The notes below the pieces were generated by a model, which saw only the letters and a list, made by a program, of their open reading frames with translations, ran no database searches and was not told where the DNA came from. Below, in pieces: positions 33,428-42,301 of a stretch of 64,000 nucleotides of DNA (the first letter of the stretch is position 1; each line of letters opens with the position of its first letter). Location of the stretch: contig JAMCXB010000043.1 in assembly GCA_023480735.1 (NCBI GenBank), forward strand, positions 76,750-140,749, written 5' to 3'. The DNA is from Bacteroidota bacterium (GTDB lineage: Bacteria > Bacteroidota > Ignavibacteria > Kryptoniales > JAKASW01). The position numbers and the translations under genes are program-made.

Positions 33428-34633
33428 ATGATGCTTGAAATCATTGTGTTCAGCCTCTCATTGGTTTTGATCGCCTGTTTTGAAGGCGCGGAGACTTCTT
33501 TTGTCTCATCGGACAAAGTTGCGCTAATTGTCGATAGGCACACGACATTCCGATTCAAATCTGCCTTCTTCTTCCTACAGAACAATGAACTCTTCTTTGC
33601 TACCGTGGTTGTGGCCACCAATCTGTTTATGACGCTCTTCTCGTTAGCGGCAGAAATTCTCTTTCATGAGAATATGCACCTGGATATGCCCATTGTTCTA
33701 TTGCTCACCACTGTAGTTGGATTCCTTTTTGGAGAGTTGATACCCAAAAGCCTTGCACTCGAGCGTTCCGAGACAGCTGCCAAGATTCTGATGCCCGTCG
33801 TAAATTCTTTCTATATCGTCGCACGACCGGTAGTGAAGCTAACGGCCAAAGTGTCGACTCTTGTGGCGGGGATCTTCTTCAGTCCTTCTTCGAAACCGGC
33901 AATCTTTCAGAGGCGAGACGTCTACCGCTTTCTGGGGAACTCTGTAGGTGGGGGGTATCTCGATAAAATAGAGTCCGACATGATTCGTAAGCTGATCGCG
34001 AATGCCGGACTCCCGGTAAGAAATATCGCTGTACCGAGGACCGACATTGTGGCGGCACGGCTCGGGACGGGCATTAACAAGGTTCGCGAATTGTTGGAAA
34101 AGACCGGGAAGACGAAAGTGGTCGTTTACGACTCTTCAATAGACAACATAGTTGGTGTCGTTTATGCGAAAGACATCTTTAGAGAAGTCGAAAAAATCGA
34201 CCAATTAGTGGGCGACGTACTGTTTGTACCCGAGAATATATCTGTCATCGATCTTCTCGATGAGTTCAGGACTGAGAAGATATATATTGCAATCTTGATC
34301 GACGAATTCGGAGGGACTTCAGGACTCGTCACCTCGTCCGATGTGATGGAATTATTCCTTGGTGAAGTTGCGATCAGGAATAGTGAAGAGAAAATTAAAA
34401 GGTTGAGTGCGAAACAATATTTGTTGAAGGGAAATACTGAAGTCTCAGAAGTTGAGAATATATTGAAGATCAGACTTCCGGTGGGAGAATATGCCACAAT
34501 GGCCGGCCTATTGATTGCATATCTGGGAAGAATACCTTTGAGAGGAGAGAAAATTCTCCTCGGCCACGTCGAGATTCTGGTCCTGGAAAGCGATGGCAAA
34601 AGGCTGGACAAGCTGAAAGTCACGATAAAGTAA
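33428..34633 (+). CDS. CNNM/CorC-type transporter with CBS domains (hemolysin-like)
   Basis: A 401-residue protein. The N-terminal CNNM (DUF21) domain has three or four hydrophobic helices (LIACFEGAETSFVSSDKVAL at residues 13-32, GFLFGELIPKSLALE at about 100-114). Then two CBS units (RNIAVPRTDIVAARLG and YVEVDLF-like IAILIDEFGGTSGLVT) and the CorC_HlyC-type C-terminal domain follow. Such proteins are proposed Mg2+ or Na+/Mg2+ exporters. It follows the VanZ-like gene by 73 bases. Confidence 0.88.
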   Translation: MMLEIIVFSLSLVLIACFEGAETSFVSSDKVALIVDRHTTFRFKSAFFFLQNNELFFATVVVATNLFMTLFSLAAEILFHENMHLDMPIVLLLTTVVGFLFGELIPKSLALERSETAAKILMPVVNSFYIVARPVVKLTAKVSTLVAGIFFSPSSKPAIFQRRDVYRFLGNSVGGGYLDKIESDMIRKLIANAGLPVRNIAVPRTDIVAARLGTGINKVRELLEKTGKTKVVVYDSSIDNIVGVVYAKDIFREVEKIDQLVGDVLFVPENISVIDLLDEFRTEKIYIAILIDEFGGTSGLVTSSDVMELFLGEVAIRNSEEKIKRLSAKQYLLKGNTEVSEVENILKIRLPVGEYATMAGLLIAYLGRIPLRGEKILLGHVEILVLESDGKRLDKLKVTIK

Positions 34634-35420
34634 TTACCCTGTACGAACACCCGGCTGTGACCGACGACAGGATACTGCGTCTAATTAAATCGAAGCCTTT
34701 GGAAACTGTTTTTGGTGCAAGTCTGTTGATTCCTCTGGACTATTCCGGCGTGATAAATATGCGGCCTTATTTCTTAAATGGAGTGGAGCGAAAAACAGGA
34801 GGTGCCTGTCCGCTCTAAATTGAAGAAATCGCATCTTTTCCCCCTGAAGATCGCCTTTTACGGCTCTGCGGAATACCGTTGCTGCAATGCCATACATCCC
34901 TTGGAAGAGATCGGCACAAATCCACTCAAAAAGAGAGTCTTCCCGTTTCCATTTAACGACTTGGGCATTGGAAAGTCTCAGCGATTGCGAGAGATGACTT
35001 GCAGAGTTCAAGGCAGCATAATTATGATTAAGGGAAATGAAAATGCCATGAATATGACGAGAGTATTTCAATCATAATATGCCGGAGTGGAATAAACCTG
35101 CTGGAAGAGCCAACGTCTCACAAATCAAAATGCAATGTGGATACCGTTGAGACATCGAGTACCGAAACACGATTGCGGCCAACAAGGTGGTGTTTGTTTC
35201 TTCATAAGTTTGTTGCGATTATGAAGAAAATATTAGAAATAGAGTATTCGTTCAGACATAGAGAGTTTATGTTGGGCAGCAAAGGGCTGGATGATCGAGA
35301 GATAATCGAAAGAGGAATGCGGGTTGTGAAAGTATATGGAAAAACTAATCCTTATATCCGGAACGTTAACGCTTTGATTGCAGTCTGTGGTTTGTTTAAT
35401 CATACGATCAGGAGGCAGTC
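34634..35420. other. gene-poor stretch before the peptidase/propeller/barrel gene
   Basis: Nearly 790 bases in which I see no convincing gene. ORFs at 34778-35077 and 35137-35451 lack ribosome sites and familiar features, and the minus-strand ORFs look random. It may contain an RNA gene or decayed coding sequence, but I cannot recognise one. Confidence 0.45.
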
Positions 35421-35474
35421 ATGGAAAGCGTTGACGACTTGCTGCTGGTAATTGTTGCACATTTTTACATCTAA
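35421..35474 (+). CDS. possible 17-residue leader peptide
   Basis: A very short reading frame MESVDDLLLVIVAHFYI, with a good ribosome site (AGGAGG at 35410-35415, five bases before ATG 35421), ends 14 bases before the ATG of the large fusion gene. It could be a translated leader peptide or a chance occurrence. There is no other evidence. Confidence 0.25.
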   Translation: MESVDDLLLVIVAHFYI

Positions 35475-35488
35475 TTCAAAGGGATGCT

Positions 35489-38400
35489 ATGAGAAAGATT
35501 GTCTTCGCCCTGATTGCGTTCGCTCTTGTGCCCACGGCTTTCGCACAACAGTTCGGACAAAACAAGGTCCACTATGTTGATTTCAAATGGGAATACATAG
35601 AGTCCCCCCATTTCAATGTGTATTTCACGCGCGGAGGGTATCAACTGGCCCAGTTCGTCGCGGTCGAAGCCGAAAGCTCTTTGACATCGATTTGTACCAG
35701 CTTCCATTATCAAATAAACAAGCGTATCAACATTGCCGTCTTCAACTCTCATAATGATTTTCAGCAGAACAATATTGTCCCTGAATTCCTTCCGGAAGGC
35801 ACGGGCGGCGTGACGGAATTGTACAAGAACAGGGTTGTGTTGCCATGGGAAGGTGATTTGAGCCTGATGCGTCATGTTACGCACCACGAACTTGTGCACG
35901 CCGTGTTTGATGAGATGTTTTATGGCGGTTCGGTCCAATCGATAATTGAACACAATATCACATTCCATATACCGACATGGTTCAACGAGGGCATGGCACA
36001 ATACCAGTCGCTGAATCACTGGGAAGTGACATCCGACCAGTTTCTCCTTGATGCTACTGTAAACGGCTATATGCCGCCGATCCCTTATCTCAACGGTTAT
36101 CTTGACTACCCAGGGGGTGAATCGGTGTGGCACTTCATAGATGTAAGATATGGCCATGAAAAGGTGGGCGAAATTGTAAATGCTGTGCGCGCTACGATGA
36201 GCGTAAACAGAGGCTTCGAACGAGCCATAGGATTGAATCTCAATCAACTCTCAGATCAGTGGCAGAAGTACAATCGGGACCAGTATTTCCCTGAAGTCGC
36301 ATTGAGACAATCACTTGATAAGTTTGCACAAAGGGTGACCGATCACAGAAAGGGCGGCGGGTCATATAATACGAGCCCGGTAATCTCTCCCGATGGTTCT
36401 CAGGTTGCGTTCATCACCGATAGGAGCGGTTATTTTGATATAGTCGTTGCATCCACCGTCACCGGCAGAATAACGCGCACATTGGTCAAGGGAAGTAGAA
36501 CGGCTAACTTCGAAGAACTTCATATACTGACTCCCGGCATCGCCTGGACGCCCGATGGGAAATATATCGCAGTCGCCTCGAAGACCGGTGAACACGATAA
36601 GATTTCGCTTATAAATGCCAGCACCGGAAAGGCAAGAGAGCTGCCTGGGATTGAATTCCCTGGGATCGACGGGATAGACTTCTCGCCCAACGGGGAAGAG
36701 CTGGCGATATCGGCATACAAGCCGCTCCAGTCCGACATTTACGTTTACAATATGAAAACACATGAACTCCGGAACCTGACGAACGATATCTTCACCGACC
36801 AGGATCCTCATTGGTCTGTCGATGGAAAGGAAATTTACTTCGCATCCGATCGCGGTGATAGCCTTTACCAGCATAGTGATCCGTTGAAGCTGGCACACTG
36901 GGCCGCGGGGAATCCTCTTGATATTTTTTCGATCGATGTCGCGACCGGCCAGATAAAGAGGCTCACTCACACTAACTTTCCAAACATTCCGAATGTCGTT
37001 CCGCATGGCGGCGACAACACTTATCCTCTTCCCACGCCGGACGGAAAAGGCTTGATATTTGAATCCAGCAGGAATGGAATCGACAATCTGTACTATCTCG
37101 ACTTTGCAACGGGAAATCAGACGGCGCTCACGAATTCTCTTTATGGAATAAACGAACCTTCTCTTTCGCGGGACGGCCAGAAGCTTGCGTTTACTGCGCT
37201 GAATTACGGAGGCTACGATGTGTTCACCATGGATTTGCCTCTCACTCACGAGTTGAAGGGCAAGCTGGTCCCGACAAACTACGTTAAGGGCTTCCTCTCA
37301 AAAAGGGAGGAAATTACGGTGAAGGCACCGGCCGATACCAGTAAGACAGAATCCGCTACGTCACTTTATGGAGCATCATTGACTTCTGATTTCAGCCATT
37401 ATGTATTCGCTCCGGAATATGAGAGCCATTACACCAAACCTAAAGCGTCGCCATTCGCTTTGAAGGGAAATGTCGATTCTTCCGGTAAGTTTATTCCTTT
37501 TCCTTACAAAATCGATTTTACACCTGACATCCTGACCGGAGGGGCCGGTTTCAACACGCTCTACGGTTTTCAGGGTGCTACCGAGCTTGCGTTCAGCGAT
37601 ATGCTCGGCAACAATGAGATAGACCTGTACACTGATTTTGTCATCGACCTGCAGAACAGCGACTATGCGCTCTCTTATCAGAATCTTGCTTCTAGGATTA
37701 ATTTTGGTTTGACGCTCCTTCACACCGCGAATTTCCTATATCTCTTCGACAATGCGACGGGAAACTTTGAGTTAAACCGCTTCCAGTCGACGGTAGGCCA
37801 ACTCTCGATGTCGCGCCCGTTCGATAGGTTCCATCGCCTCGATTTCAACCTTGCCTATCTCGGGATTTCGCGGCAGAATTTGGACAATCCATCGGATTCA
37901 GGTTCCACGGCGAATGCCATTCTGACATCTCTGAGTTACGTGGGTGACAACAGCCTCGAAGGATACTTTTCACCGGTCAACGGAACCAGGTACAATCTCA
38001 CGTTGACATACGTCCCGAAGATATCGCCGGCTTTCCTGGGCTTCCTTACCGGGCAGTTCGATTACAGGACATATCTTCCGTTTCTCGATGAAAACGTATT
38101 TGCCTTTCGAGCCTCGGGCGCGGCCAGCGTCGGTGCCAATCCGCAAAAGTTCTTCATGGGCGGCGTGAGCAACTGGATAAACATAAATTATTCTTCCTTG
38201 AACATTCCAATCAGCTCCGTTGGAGATTATGCCTTCCTGACTCCTGTATTTCCGCTTCGAGGTTACGAATTCAATACTCAACTTGGAACCAAGTACTTTC
38301 TGATGAACGCCGAGGTCAGATTCCCGCTAGTTAGATATTTCGTACCCGGGCTGATTCCAATCTTACTCGATAACATTGAAGGAGTGATTTTCACCGATGC

Positions 38401-38611
38401 CGGAAGTGCGTTTGACTCCTTCTCCGAATACAAACCTTTCAGGAAGGACGCTTCCGGAGGAACAGTCACACAAGATTTCTTGATCGGATCCGGTTTTGGA
38501 GCGAGAGTCCCGTTTTTGTATTTTGTGCTGAGGTTTGATTATGCCTGGCAGTATAATATCGAAGGGTTCCATAACCCGATATTCTATTTCTCATTAGGAG
38601 GAGATTTCTGA
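35489..38611 (+). CDS. fusion protein: gluzincin-like metallopeptidase, TolB-type propeller and Omp85-type barrel
   Basis: A 1040-residue exported protein. Residues 1-20 are a signal peptide (RKIVFALIAFALVPTAFAQ). At 133-137 lies HELVH with NEG at 166-168, giving the His, His and Glu zinc ligands of a gluzincin peptidase (peptidase_MA type). About 280-620 is a WD40/TolB-like propeller with repeats such as TSPVISPDGSQVAFITDRSG, IAWTPDGKYIAVAS, PHWSVDGKEIYFASDRGD and PSLSRDGQKLAF. From about 690 to the end is a beta-barrel with VGDNSLEGYFSPVNGTRYNL, FPLRGYE and a terminal aromatic residue (GGDF), as in the Omp85/surface-antigen family. It sits in the outer membrane with the periplasmic parts inside; the substrate is unknown. 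Confidence 0.85.
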   Translation: MRKIVFALIAFALVPTAFAQQFGQNKVHYVDFKWEYIESPHFNVYFTRGGYQLAQFVAVEAESSLTSICTSFHYQINKRINIAVFNSHNDFQQNNIVPEFLPEGTGGVTELYKNRVVLPWEGDLSLMRHVTHHELVHAVFDEMFYGGSVQSIIEHNITFHIPTWFNEGMAQYQSLNHWEVTSDQFLLDATVNGYMPPIPYLNGYLDYPGGESVWHFIDVRYGHEKVGEIVNAVRATMSVNRGFERAIGLNLNQLSDQWQKYNRDQYFPEVALRQSLDKFAQRVTDHRKGGGSYNTSPVISPDGSQVAFITDRSGYFDIVVASTVTGRITRTLVKGSRTANFEELHILTPGIAWTPDGKYIAVASKTGEHDKISLINASTGKARELPGIEFPGIDGIDFSPNGEELAISAYKPLQSDIYVYNMKTHELRNLTNDIFTDQDPHWSVDGKEIYFASDRGDSLYQHSDPLKLAHWAAGNPLDIFSIDVATGQIKRLTHTNFPNIPNVVPHGGDNTYPLPTPDGKGLIFESSRNGIDNLYYLDFATGNQTALTNSLYGINEPSLSRDGQKLAFTALNYGGYDVFTMDLPLTHELKGKLVPTNYVKGFLSKREEITVKAPADTSKTESATSLYGASLTSDFSHYVFAPEYESHYTKPKASPFALKGNVDSSGKFIPFPYKIDFTPDILTGGAGFNTLYGFQGATELAFSDMLGNNEIDLYTDFVIDLQNSDYALSYQNLASRINFGLTLLHTANFLYLFDNATGNFELNRFQSTVGQLSMSRPFDRFHRLDFNLAYLGISRQNLDNPSDSGSTANAILTSLSYVGDNSLEGYFSPVNGTRYNLTLTYVPKISPAFLGFLTGQFDYRTYLPFLDENVFAFRASGAASVGANPQKFFMGGVSNWININYSSLNIPISSVGDYAFLTPVFPLRGYEFNTQLGTKYFLMNAEVRFPLVRYFVPGLIPILLDNIEGVIFTDAGSAFDSFSEYKPFRKDASGGTVTQDFLIGSGFGARVPFLYFVLRFDYAWQYNIEGFHNPIFYFSLGGDF

Positions 38612-39723
38612 TACCCAGAGCGGCGGCGTGTTGTCTAGTATTTCTCTTCGCAAGCTCGGCTTTTGCACAGTCACTTTTTTTAGATGGTGAATACGTCCTC
38701 GCCAACAGGGCTGCCGGGATGTCAGCGTATGTAGCAGCGCCTGACTATGCGCATGCGGTCACGTTGAACCCGGCCGTTTTGGCGTCTGTCTACAGCATCT
38801 ACGCGGCCTCGGATTACGAAGCATATTCCCGACCCTCGGGCGAATCGTTCCTTCCGAGTTCTTATTCCCAGTTTCTGGAAAATGGGAATCTCACGGTATG
38901 GGACGTCTCAGCCGCTTTTCCGGTAGGTCCGTTGGGTGGAGGGGGCTCATACAACAGCTTTGAACTGGGAGGGTGGCGTACGACGACATCGGCGCTGGCA
39001 CTCGCTACCAGCCTGCCGTTAGGGTTTTCCCTGGGAATCACAGGCAAGTACATTACTTATTCGAGAACTACTCTTGTTACCGATCAAACCGTTTTCCCCG
39101 TAAGATTGAATTCCGGCCGCTTCACTTTCGACGTCGGCGCCGCCAATCGTGTCGAGCTTTCAAATACCACATTCTTCCGCGCTATTTTGTCGACCGGGGC
39201 TGTGTTTTCAAATGTGTTGCCCAGGATAACACTTAAACCTGAAGAGTCTGCCTTCGCCGGTGCACCCGCAGAGTTGATCGTGGACCTGCCTCAGACTTTT
39301 AGCTGCGGAATCGCTTACACGTTCGCGTCAAATTACAGACTAGCAGATTTCGAATTGTTCAAGGTAATGGCAGCGGCAGACTATGCTCATCTTTTGAAGA
39401 ACAATGATCCGATGGATGATCTCCCCTCATACAGGGACCAGTACCGATTCGGACTGGAGACGATGGCTTTGGGTGTGCTAGCCGTACGGCTAGGTTATAC
39501 GTTCAAAGCTCCGGCTGTCGGCGGATTCGACTACTACAATAACCTGCACATTTCGCAGATGGGAAGCGGCTTCTCGTACGGATTCTCGCTGAGGTTTCCG
39601 GTTAAACTTCTCCTTCCGGATTGGCCTCTGGCGTCTCTGGAACTGTCATATGCAAAGAATCCGGAGTGGAGCACAGGAATGTACCATGATCTTTTTGGTG
39701 TTGTGTGCGAATTGATGTTCTAG
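38608..39723 (+). CDS. small outer-membrane barrel, PorV/PorQ-like, CTG start
   Basis: A 371-residue exported barrel-like protein. The track begins at ATG 38719, which cuts off the signal peptide. In the same frame upstream there is an open sequence from CTG 38608 reading IPRAAACCLVFLFASSAFAQ then SLFLDGEYVLANRAAGMS; no ATG, GTG or TTG is available there. A strong AGGAGGAGA ribosome site (38596-38603) lies four bases before CTG, and CTG overlaps the TGA of the fusion gene by two bases, so coupled initiation at CTG (ATT 38593 or ATA 38611 are less likely) is proposed. The mature part has many short amphipathic strands, e.g. GLGGGGSYNSFELGGW-like and a C-terminal VVCELMF. It resembles PorV/PorQ-type FadL-like proteins, and its partner is probably the fusion protein. 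Confidence 0.72.
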   Translation: MIPRAAACCLVFLFASSAFAQSLFLDGEYVLANRAAGMSAYVAAPDYAHAVTLNPAVLASVYSIYAASDYEAYSRPSGESFLPSSYSQFLENGNLTVWDVSAAFPVGPLGGGGSYNSFELGGWRTTTSALALATSLPLGFSLGITGKYITYSRTTLVTDQTVFPVRLNSGRFTFDVGAANRVELSNTTFFRAILSTGAVFSNVLPRITLKPEESAFAGAPAELIVDLPQTFSCGIAYTFASNYRLADFELFKVMAAADYAHLLKNNDPMDDLPSYRDQYRFGLETMALGVLAVRLGYTFKAPAVGGFDYYNNLHISQMGSGFSYGFSLRFPVKLLLPDWPLASLELSYAKNPEWSTGMYHDLFGVVCELMF

Positions 39724-39793
39724 ACGGCATCCACGCTGTGTTGCACCGTTCGTAGAAGACAAAAGACGGATTACCGATAGGGGGAACGAATAA

Positions 39794-41146
39794 TTGGAAA
39801 GAACAGCGGGCTCGCATAAATTATTATTGATGAGCAAAACAGAAATATTTCCCGTACTGAGTGTCGGAAGCAACCAGGCAAGAGAACGACTCAAGAGAAT
39901 TAAGAACAGAAACGTCACTGTTAGCTCTGAAGTCGTGGCCAAGGTGGAAGCAATCGTACGAGCTGTTCGGGCGGAGGGTGACTCCGCGTTAATCAGATTC
40001 ACGCAAGAATTTGACAAAGTATCCCTGACCAACCTGCAGGTTTCCAGGAAGGACATTGATGAGGCACCGAAGAAGACCGACGCCAGGCTTCTTGAGATTA
40101 TTCGTGAGTCGGCAGACAACGTCCGGAGATTTCATGAAAGACAGAGACAGAACTCATGGATGGAGCAGGATATAGACGGCACAATACTCGGCCAGCGTGT
40201 CATACCGCTCGAGAGGGTGGCGCTCTATGTACCGGGCGGAACGGCGGCTTATCCCTCCACCGTGATTATGAACGCCGTTCCGGCACAAGTTGCCGGAGTC
40301 AAGGATATTTGTGTTGTTACGCCTCCGAGCAAAGACGGCAGCGTAAACGCGGTTGTTTTGGCTGCCTGCAGCGTTCTGGGGATCGAAAACGTTTACTGTG
40401 TCGGAGGAGCGCAGGGGATAGGGGCCGCGGCGTACGGCACTGAGACAATAAAGAAGGTTGATAAAATTGTCGGTCCTGGAAACGTGTTTGTGGCCGCCGC
40501 AAAGAAACTCGTTTACGGCGATGTAGATATCGACATGATTGCGGGTCCAAGCGAGGTTGCTGTCCTGGCAGACTCAACTGCGGTTCCAGCGGAAATTGCC
40601 GCCGATCTCCTTGCACAGGCAGAGCACGACCGGAATGCTGCCGCTGTTTTGGTTACAACTGAGAGGAAGATCGCACTCAAGGTACAAAATGAAATCAAGA
40701 GTTTTCTTCAGAAACTGCCGAGGAAGGATATCGCTAACGAGTCGATGTATCGCAATGGCGCTGCCTTCGTCACGCGAGACATTGAGGAAGCGGTCGGACT
40801 GGTCAATGAAATAGCCCCCGAACATCTTGAAATAGTTGCGAAGGATGACTGGGATATCCTCGGCAGAATCAAAAATGCCGGCGCCGTATTTATCGGCAGA
40901 TATTCTCCCGAGCCGGTCGGCGATTATTTTGCGGGACCAAGTCACGTGCTTCCAACCGGCGGCACGGCCAGGTTCTCGTCGGTTTTGAACGTGGACTCAT
41001 TCGTGAAACGATCGAGCATTGTTTACTATTCCAAAAAAGCGTTCGAGCGGAATTCAAGGAAAATCAGAATCTTTGCCGAGAGCGAGGGGTTGACCGCTCA
41101 CGCATTATCAATCAAGGTGAGAGAAAAAGGTGGACGTAAGAGATAA
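39794..41146 (+). CDS. hisD: histidinol dehydrogenase
   Basis: A 450-residue enzyme that oxidises histidinol to histidine in two NAD-dependent steps. It shows ERVALYVPGGTAAYPSTVIM, CVGGAQGIGAAAYGT, KIVGPGNVFVAAAKKLVYG, MIAGPSEVAVLAD, LLAQAEHDRNAAAVLV (metal-binding His) and YFAGPSHVLPTGGTARFSS. Start TTG 39794 has AGGGGG nine bases before; ATG 39830 (SKTEIFPVL) is an alternative without a ribosome site. It overlaps hisC by 17 bases. The other his genes are not in the window. Confidence 0.95.
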   Translation: MERTAGSHKLLLMSKTEIFPVLSVGSNQARERLKRIKNRNVTVSSEVVAKVEAIVRAVRAEGDSALIRFTQEFDKVSLTNLQVSRKDIDEAPKKTDARLLEIIRESADNVRRFHERQRQNSWMEQDIDGTILGQRVIPLERVALYVPGGTAAYPSTVIMNAVPAQVAGVKDICVVTPPSKDGSVNAVVLAACSVLGIENVYCVGGAQGIGAAAYGTETIKKVDKIVGPGNVFVAAAKKLVYGDVDIDMIAGPSEVAVLADSTAVPAEIAADLLAQAEHDRNAAAVLVTTERKIALKVQNEIKSFLQKLPRKDIANESMYRNGAAFVTRDIEEAVGLVNEIAPEHLEIVAKDDWDILGRIKNAGAVFIGRYSPEPVGDYFAGPSHVLPTGGTARFSSVLNVDSFVKRSSIVYYSKKAFERNSRKIRIFAESEGLTAHALSIKVREKGGRKR

Positions 41147-42212
41147 TTTCAGGAAAAGCGTGCTTGATTTGGCGCCATATGCAGTCTCGGGTCATCCTGC
41201 AAAAATAAAGCTGAATCAAAACGAAAGTCCGTTTGATATTCCGGAATCGCTGAAAAAAGAAATTATAGATGAGTTCGTTTGCAAGAGTTGGAACCGCTAT
41301 CCGGAGGTTTTCTCCGTTGCTCTGCCGCAGCGTCTCTCGGAAATTCACGGTATTCCCGCCGATTCTTTCATCGTAGCCAACGGTTCGAACGAGCTTATTT
41401 ATACCGTGGCTATTTCAATTGTCAAAGAAGGGACCGAAGTACTTATCCCACAGCCAACTTTCTATTTCTTCGAAAAGATTTCGAAGATACTCGGCGCCAA
41501 CATAAAGAAGGTATACGCGGATAAGAAGTTGAATTTTGAGGAGGAGGAGATTCTGGAGACCGCCCGTAACATGAGGCGCGGACTTGTTATAATCGGCTCT
41601 CCCAATAATCCGACAGGGAAGTCTATTTCACGGGGGCTAATAGTGGAGCTCCTGAAATCGACCGGTGCAATAGTCCTCCTCGATGAGGCTTATATAGAGT
41701 TTTCCGATAAGCCAAGCGCAGTCGAACTCGTGAAGTCGAATAAAAACCTGGTGATTCTGAGGACTTTCTCGAAGGCATACAGCCTCGCCGGACTCAGGAT
41801 GGGGTATCTGGTCGCACATCCAGAGACAGCATTCGAGATACTTAAGGTGAAGATACCGTTCACTGTCAATCCGCTTTCTGAGTTCACTGCTCTGAAGCTG
41901 CTCGAACACCGTGAGCTGTTTGCCGACCGGGTGAAGTTCCTGAAAGAACAGAGGGCCTGGATGACGTCAAGGCTGCGTGCCTTGGAAGGCGTCCGAGTTA
42001 TCGATTCAGACGCGAATTTCTTCTTGTTCTCCACGCCCCTGCCGGCGGCTAAAATATTCGAGGAGCTTCTTGAAAGACAAAGCGTCCTTGTCAGAGACGT
42101 TTCCTCTTACCCGATGCTTGAGAAATACCTCCGCGTCAACGCGGGCTCTGAGGAAGAGAGCGAATACTTTGTGAACTCGATGCAAAAGTGTCTGGAAAGG
42201 TTGTCTGTGTAA
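41130..42212 (+). CDS. hisC: histidinol-phosphate aminotransferase
   Basis: A 360-residue class I/II aminotransferase (fold type I, PLP). The N-terminal KIKLNQNESPFDIPESLK is typical, as are GSNELIY, IGSPNNPTGKSI, VLLDEAYIEFS (PLP-binding Asp and Tyr) and RTFSKAYSLAGLRMGY with the Schiff-base Lys. In histidine synthesis it transfers an amino group to imidazole-acetol phosphate; HisC enzymes may also serve in tyrosine/phenylalanine transamination. The start is GTG 41130 inside hisD. Confidence 0.93.
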   Translation: MDVRDNFRKSVLDLAPYAVSGHPAKIKLNQNESPFDIPESLKKEIIDEFVCKSWNRYPEVFSVALPQRLSEIHGIPADSFIVANGSNELIYTVAISIVKEGTEVLIPQPTFYFFEKISKILGANIKKVYADKKLNFEEEEILETARNMRRGLVIIGSPNNPTGKSISRGLIVELLKSTGAIVLLDEAYIEFSDKPSAVELVKSNKNLVILRTFSKAYSLAGLRMGYLVAHPETAFEILKVKIPFTVNPLSEFTALKLLEHRELFADRVKFLKEQRAWMTSRLRALEGVRVIDSDANFFLFSTPLPAAKIFEELLERQSVLVRDVSSYPMLEKYLRVNAGSEEESEYFVNSMQKCLERLSV

Positions 42213-42264
42213 GCCGCCCCTGATGGCATTAACGTTCCACATTTACGGAAAGAAGTGAAATTGA

Positions 42265-42295
42265 TTGTGCGTCAGAAAGGCAAGGGCTATATTTA
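42265..42295 (+). promoter_or_regulatory. predicted promoter for the response regulator, possibly leaderless
   Basis: TTG (42265-42267) and TATATTTA (42288-42295) are separated by 20 bases, close to the Bacteroidota TTTG-N19-TAnnTTTG pattern. The ATG at 42302 is only seven bases after the element, about where transcription should begin, and no ribosome site lies between. Pattern match only. Confidence 0.45.
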
Positions 42296-42301
42296 AACAT
42301 C

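Noticed and set aside
35137-35451. 104-residue ORF in the gap before the fusion gene
   Set aside because: No ribosome site and no recognisable sequence features; likely chance.
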